A stretch of DNA of 9,653 nt from JAWLFY01 sp041685355. GTDB lineage: Bacteria > Planctomycetota > Planctomycetia > Pirellulales > Pirellulaceae. The notes beneath the pieces are model-generated. The model was not told where the DNA came from and ran no database searches. It saw only the letters and a list, made by a program, of their open reading frames with translations. The DNA lies in NCBI GenBank assembly GCA_041685355.1, contig JAWLFY010000178.1, positions 1 through 9,653 on the forward strand. Reading direction: 5' to 3'. The position numbers were made by a program, and so were the translations under genes. Shown one piece after another: positions 6,490 to 9,653 of this stretch (position 1 is its first letter; every line of letters begins with the position of its first letter).

Positions 6490-7896
6490 AATGGAACGGG
6501 TAGCGTGGGAACGGCAATGTTGAGCTTCGGATTCGTTGTCGTGTTGGTGGCGGTGACGGGAGCGGGAACGGGAGCCGAGCGTGGTTATCGGCTGTTGACC
6601 GAAACGCCGCTATTGCCTCCCGACTTCAGCGAGGAGGTGTTTCAGGAGGTTTGGCGTTCTTGGCCCGAGTCGCTTCGGGAGGAAGCCGAGCGGGCGACAC
6701 CGGAGCGTCGTCGGGAGATGGCTTTTGAGCGGTACGGATTGACCCGTCGGCCCGGGGAAGCGACAGGCGGTCCGGGTGAGGACGGAGTTGACCCAGACGC
6801 GGGGCCGGTGAAGCCGCTGCAGTACGTGGTGGACGACGCCGGGAACTGGACGATGAACTGTTTGGCGTGCCACGGGGGGAGCGTCTTGGGGGAGCCGGCG
6901 CCGGGGGCGCCGAACAATCGGTTTGACCTGCAGACGATGACCGAGGAGATCCGGCGGACGAAGCTCCGATTGGGGAAGCCGTTATCGCGAATGGACCTGG
7001 GGTCGCTGGTGATCCCGTTGGGGACGACGGTGGGGACGACCAACGCGGTCGTGTTCGGTCAGGGGTTGATGCATTACCGGGACGCGGAGCTGAACGTGGT
7101 CGAACGTCCGCCGGAGTCGTTCGATCATCACGACATGGACGCGCCCGCGTGGTGGCATTTTCACAAGCGGACCCACCTGTACATCGACGGGTTTGCCGAG
7201 AAGGGGCATCGCGGTCTGATGCAGTTCATGTTGGTACCGGAGAACGGCCCCGATTTTTTCCGCCGGCGGGAAGACGATTTTCGGGACGTGTTCGCCTATC
7301 TGTCATCGCTGCGGCCGCCGAAGTATCCGGGCGAGATCGATCGCGGCTTGGCCGAGACGGGTCGGGGTGTGTTCAACGAGTCATGCGCCGAGTGTCACGG
7401 GACGTACGGACCGGGCGGGAGCTATCCGAACCGGCGCGTGCCGATGGACGAAATCGGGACCGACGCGGTGCGGTTACGGGCGCTATCGCCGGCGGGCCGT
7501 CAGAAGTACGCCGACAGTTGGTTTGCGGAGGGTGGCGAGACGGACGAGCGGTCGACGGTGATCGAGCCTGACGGGTATGTCGCGCCGCCGTTGGACGGGG
7601 TGTGGGCGAGTCCGCCGTATTTTCACAACGGGAGCGTGCCGACGTTGTGGCACGTGTTGCATCCCGATCGGCGACCGACGGTGTGGCATCGCATCGACGA
7701 TTCGATGGACCACGATCGGATCGGGTTACGGGTCGAGGAGGTCGAGGGGGTTGATTGGGGGAATCCCGACGTCGCGGCGCGACGACGATACTTCGACACG
7801 CGGCGGTACGGAAAGGGGAACGGGGGGCACGATTTTCCGGCGGCGTTGGACGACTCGGAGAGGCGGGCGGTGCTGGAGTATTTGAAGACGCTGTAG
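6478..7896 (+). CDS. Secreted di-haem c-type cytochrome (cytochrome c peroxidase-like)
   Basis: The 472-residue protein has a hydrophobic N-terminus (about 14-30, LSFGFVVVLVAVTGAG) and an export-signal-like AGTGAE boundary. Two haem c attachment sites follow, CLACH (128-132) and CAECH (303-307), so it should mature in the periplasm. Other conserved-looking blocks are YVVDDAGNWTMN (116-127), TTNAVVFGQGLMHYRD (187-202), HHDMDAPAWWHFHKR (217-231), YIDGFAEKGHRGLMQFMLV (235-253) and APPLDGVWASPPYFHNGSVPTL (369-390). That last block is shared by di-haem peroxidase, thiol-oxidoreductase and rubber-oxygenase-like cytochromes. I believe a close family exists in planctomycetes with no known function; a peroxidase or other oxidase role is inferred. 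The start is uncertain: ATG 6478 lies inside a tandem repeat with no Shine-Dalgarno. ATG 6517 (residue 14) has a weak GGGA 6 bp upstream and would place the signal directly at the N-terminus. Confidence 0.85.
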   Translation: MSGFNGTGSVGTAMLSFGFVVVLVAVTGAGTGAERGYRLLTETPLLPPDFSEEVFQEVWRSWPESLREEAERATPERRREMAFERYGLTRRPGEATGGPGEDGVDPDAGPVKPLQYVVDDAGNWTMNCLACHGGSVLGEPAPGAPNNRFDLQTMTEEIRRTKLRLGKPLSRMDLGSLVIPLGTTVGTTNAVVFGQGLMHYRDAELNVVERPPESFDHHDMDAPAWWHFHKRTHLYIDGFAEKGHRGLMQFMLVPENGPDFFRRREDDFRDVFAYLSSLRPPKYPGEIDRGLAETGRGVFNESCAECHGTYGPGGSYPNRRVPMDEIGTDAVRLRALSPAGRQKYADSWFAEGGETDERSTVIEPDGYVAPPLDGVWASPPYFHNGSVPTLWHVLHPDRRPTVWHRIDDSMDHDRIGLRVEEVEGVDWGNPDVAARRRYFDTRRYGKGNGGHDFPAALDDSERRAVLEYLKTL

Positions 7897-7901
7897 CGTC
7901 T
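7886..7901 (+). terminator. Hairpin across the cytochrome stop codon
   Basis: AGACGC (7886-7891) pairs perfectly with GCGTCT (7896-7901) around the tetraloop TGTA, enclosing the TAG stop at 7894-7896. No T tract follows, so this is at best a factor-assisted or processing hairpin. It could also be chance. Confidence 0.3.
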
Positions 7902-8055
7902 GCTCCCCGTCCCTACTCGGCCTGATCCTTCGGGCGTATAACAGAGGGAACCACTTTGACTAAACGCGGTCCGGTTCCGCGCGGCGGGACGGGGTCTTCG
8001 TTCGGGGCCGCGGGTTGCTCGCGGGCTCGAATCAATAAACTAGGGAGTTTCTGAA
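7897..8055 (+). other. thiC leader region
   Basis: This 159-bp stretch has no gene. A TATAAC at 7937-7942 (5 of 6 to TATAAT) has no matching -35. Two 5-bp-stem hairpins with 7-nt loops are visible: CGCGG (7965-7969) with CCGCG (7977-7981), and CCGCG (8008-8012) with CGCGG (8020-8024). The arms of one can also pair with arms of the other. The canonical TPP riboswitch core (CUGAGA together with an ACCUGAU...GGGAA half) was not found; only a loose CCTGATC...GAGGGAA resemblance occurs at 7921-7950. Confidence 0.45.
8042..8047 (+). promoter_or_regulatory. Ribosome-binding site of thiC
   Basis: AGGGAG lies 8 bp before the ATG at 8056. It is one of only two clear Shine-Dalgarno sites in the window and fixes the thiC start. 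Confidence 0.75.
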
Positions 8056-9387
8056 ATGGCATCGACGCAAATCATGGCCGCCCGCGACGGCAAGACCACG
8101 CCGGAGATGGAGTTTTGCGCCCGTCGCGAAGGATTGCCGGTTGAGACGATCCGTGACGAGGTGGCGGCGGGGCGGATGGTGATCCCGGCGAACCGGGTCC
8201 ACGCGGCGGGGGCGTTGGAGCCGATGTGCATCGGGATCGCGGCGAAGTGCAAGATCAACGCGAACATCGGCAACAGCGCGGTGACGAGCAACGTCGAGGA
8301 AGAGCTCGAGAAGTTGCACGCGGCGGTCCATCACGGGTCGGATACGGTGATGGATTTGTCGACCGGGAAGGACATCGACAACATTCGTCGGGCGATCATC
8401 GAGAAGAGCCCGGTTCCGATCGGGACGGTGCCGATCTACCAGATGTTGGAGGAATTGGGTGGGAACATCGAGGACATGCGGGCGCAACATTTCCTCGACA
8501 TGGTCGAGCATCAGGCGAAGCAGGGGGTCGACTACATGACGATTCACTGCGGGGTGAAGCTAGAGCATCTGCATTTGTCGGTGAATCGGGTGACGGGGAT
8601 CGTCAGCCGCGGGGGATCGTTGATCGCTAAGTGGATGATGGCGCACAACAAGCAGAACCCGTTGTACGACGCGTTCGACGATCTGTGCGACATCATGCGT
8701 CAGTACGACGTGACGTGGTCGCTCGGCGACGGGTTGCGACCGGGGTCGATCGCGGACGCTTCGGACGAGGCGCAGTTTGCGGAGCTTGAGGTGTTGGGTG
8801 AGCTGACCCGGCGGGGGAAGGAGAACGGGACGCAGGTGATGGTCGAGGGGCCGGGACACATCCCGATGCACCAGATCCAGATGAACATCGAGAAGCAGAT
8901 CGAGATTTGCGAAGGCGCCCCGTTTTACGTGCTGGGCCCGCTCGTGACCGACATCGCGCCGGGGTACGACCACATCACCAGTGCGATCGGCGCCGCGATG
9001 GCGGGTTGGCACGGGGCGGCGATGCTGTGTTACGTGACGCCGAAGGAGCATCTGGGGTTGCCCAACGAGGAGGACGTCAAGCAGGGGGTGATCGCGTACA
9101 AGATTTCGGCTCACGCCGCCGACGTCGCGCGGGGGCGTCAGGGGGCACAGGACCGGGACGACGCGTTGTCGAAGGCACGTTTCGAATTCGATTGGAACGA
9201 GCAGTTTCGGCTTTCGCTCGACCCTGAAACGGCGCAGCGTTACCACGACGAGACGTTGCCTCAGGACACGTTTAAAAGTGCGCATTTCTGCAGCATGTGC
9301 GGTCCGAAGTATTGCTCGATGAAGATCACCGAGGACATCCGGAAGATGGCGGCGGAGAAGAAGTTGGTTGAGTTGCCGGGCTCGTGA
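8056..9387 (+). CDS. thiC: Phosphomethylpyrimidine synthase
   Basis: This radical SAM enzyme rearranges 5-aminoimidazole ribotide (AIR) into 4-amino-5-hydroxymethyl-2-methylpyrimidine phosphate, the pyrimidine half of thiamin. At 443 residues it is the short ThiC form, lacking the N-terminal extension of about 150-200 residues found in enterobacterial and plant enzymes. Signature stretches are KINANIGNSA (66-75), GTVPIYQ (123-129), DYMTIHCGV (159-167), SRGGS (184-188), WSLGDGLRPGS (221-231), VEGPGHIP (263-270) and APGYDHITSAIGAAMA (301-316). The C-terminal CX2CX4C cluster site is Cys412, Cys415 and Cys420, preceded by His410. The ATG at 8056 is fixed by a good AGGGAG site. Codons are G-ending with many TTG and GGG, as in the other plus-strand genes. 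No other thiamin gene is in the window. The 159-bp leader suggests its own promoter, and no TPP riboswitch was recognised. Confidence 0.97.
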   Translation: MASTQIMAARDGKTTPEMEFCARREGLPVETIRDEVAAGRMVIPANRVHAAGALEPMCIGIAAKCKINANIGNSAVTSNVEEELEKLHAAVHHGSDTVMDLSTGKDIDNIRRAIIEKSPVPIGTVPIYQMLEELGGNIEDMRAQHFLDMVEHQAKQGVDYMTIHCGVKLEHLHLSVNRVTGIVSRGGSLIAKWMMAHNKQNPLYDAFDDLCDIMRQYDVTWSLGDGLRPGSIADASDEAQFAELEVLGELTRRGKENGTQVMVEGPGHIPMHQIQMNIEKQIEICEGAPFYVLGPLVTDIAPGYDHITSAIGAAMAGWHGAAMLCYVTPKEHLGLPNEEDVKQGVIAYKISAHAADVARGRQGAQDRDDALSKARFEFDWNEQFRLSLDPETAQRYHDETLPQDTFKSAHFCSMCGPKYCSMKITEDIRKMAAEKKLVELPGS

Positions 9388-9411
9388 GGCTGTCGCCACT
9401 CTAAGTCGCAG

Positions 9412-9432
9412 CCGGACTCCTGGAGAGTTCGG
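9412..9432 (+). terminator. Candidate thiC terminator hairpin
   Basis: CCGGACTC (9412-9419) pairs with GAGTTCGG (9425-9432) as an 8-bp stem with one G-U pair and a 5-nt loop, 24 nt after the thiC stop. There is no T tract; the following sequence is purine-rich. Position and stem strength fit a terminator or 3'-end stabiliser, but this is unproven. Confidence 0.4.
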
Positions 9433-9473
9433 AGGGGAAAGGGATCGGAGGCGGGGAACGAGTTCGGGGAGAT

Positions 9474-9507
9474 GGAAACACAGAGGCACGGAGGATACAG
9501 AGAGGGA
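9474..9507 (+). repeat. CAGAG-type purine-rich quasi-repeat
   Basis: Successive 8 to 11-base units ACACAGAGG, CACGGAGG and ATACAGAGAGG lie in tandem after GGAA, followed by GA and G7. The plus strand is almost free of T here. I recall similar CACAGAGG-like intergenic strings in planctomycetes and some other phyla. Their translation on the opposite strand gives spurious CLCVS-type peptides, as it does here. Confidence 0.5.
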
Positions 9508-9589
9508 GGGGGGGCGATTGGCGGTGGTTTGCTGGACAACGTCAGTTCAATTAGAAAGCCTAGCCTTCCTCGATCTTTTTGGGTGGTTG

Positions 9590-9653
9590 TTCCGCGATTT
9601 TAGTGGCAACTGCCCAGAACGTAGGTTTTGGAGGCATTGCTGCGATGTCCGAA
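9590..9653 (+). repeat. Dispersed intergenic repeat, right copy (cut by window edge)
   Basis: This is the inverted partner of 68-141. The 18-bp block 9590-9607 is identical to the reverse complement of 124-141, and 9632-9653 matches 68-89 at 21 of 22 positions. The variable middle (9608-9631) is 24 bp, against 34 bp in the left copy, and shares only AGGTTTT. The hairpin CATTG (9635-9639), loop CTG, CGATG (9643-9647) keeps all five pairs, because the one substituted base (T9638) still pairs with G9644 as a wobble. The window ends inside or at the edge of the element. Confidence 0.75.

Larger units (their letters stand above)
9388..9653. other. Intergenic region downstream of thiC
   Basis: These 266 bp to the window edge hold no convincing gene. 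In order they contain a hairpin (9412-9432), a purine-rich CAGAG-type quasi-repeat ending in G7 (9474-9514), an AT-richer stretch (9540-9590), and the right copy of the dispersed repeat (9590-9653). Confidence 0.6.

Noticed and set aside
6402..6503. A 33-codon ORF beginning at ATG 6402 between the membrane protein and the cytochrome
   Set aside because: It has no ribosome-binding site or recognisable product, and it runs out of frame into the tandem repeat and the cytochrome start.
7921..7950. Resemblance to the 3' half of a TPP riboswitch (CCTGATC...TAA...GAGGGAA)
   Set aside because: The CUGAGA half and closing P1 stem are absent upstream, where the cytochrome gene ends, and the spacing of the matched half is poor. 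A covariance-model search would decide.
9261..9539. A 92-codon minus-strand ORF at the thiC 3' end
   Set aside because: It is antisense to thiC and to the CAGAG quasi-repeat, giving a CLCVS-type low-complexity peptide typical of spurious translations.
68..9653. Inverted repeats at both ends suggesting a 9.6-kb composite transposon
   Set aside because: No transposase or target duplication is seen, the cargo is housekeeping genes of uniform composition, and the copies have diverged middles. The repeats look like independent copies of a dispersed intergenic element.

Overview
The window reads as a G+C-rich bacterial chromosome segment, most likely from a member of the Planctomycetota. This is inferred from several signs together: broken-up biosynthetic operons, mostly weak or absent Shine-Dalgarno sites, a Uma2-family (DUF820) gene among housekeeping genes, and a long secreted di-haem cytochrome of a type I associate with that phylum. 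No plasmid, phage, transposase, CRISPR array, tRNA or rRNA was seen.

There are two divergent transcription units around a 211-bp intergenic region (3356-3566). Leftward (minus strand) runs hisD, then a Uma2-type PD-(D/E)XK protein, then hisC. hisD and hisC catalyse the last oxidation and the transamination step of histidine synthesis, and the Uma2 gene overlaps hisC by 4 bp. Rightward (plus strand) runs an L-threonine aldolase (ltaE), a GT-C-fold polytopic membrane protein overlapping ltaE by 4 bp, a secreted di-haem c-type cytochrome, and thiC (HMP-phosphate synthase for thiamin). The plus-strand genes do not form one obvious pathway; only ltaE and the membrane protein look translationally coupled.

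The non-coding parts hold the least explained material. The two ends of the window carry two copies of a short dispersed element (68-141 and 9590-9653). Each lies in the same sense downstream of the last gene of its transcription unit (hisC on minus, thiC on plus), and each has a hairpin whose one substituted base keeps pairing. The ltaE leader is built of successive short direct-repeat pairs. The cytochrome start lies in a perfect 16-bp tandem repeat. The thiC leader has two hairpins but no recognisable THI box. A purine-rich CAGAG-type quasi-repeat follows thiC.

The plus strand is G-rich throughout, whichever way the genes point. Minus-strand genes therefore favour C-ending codons and plus-strand genes G-ending codons and TTG leucine. 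This is the signature of replication-strand bias and explains the many long spurious antisense reading frames.
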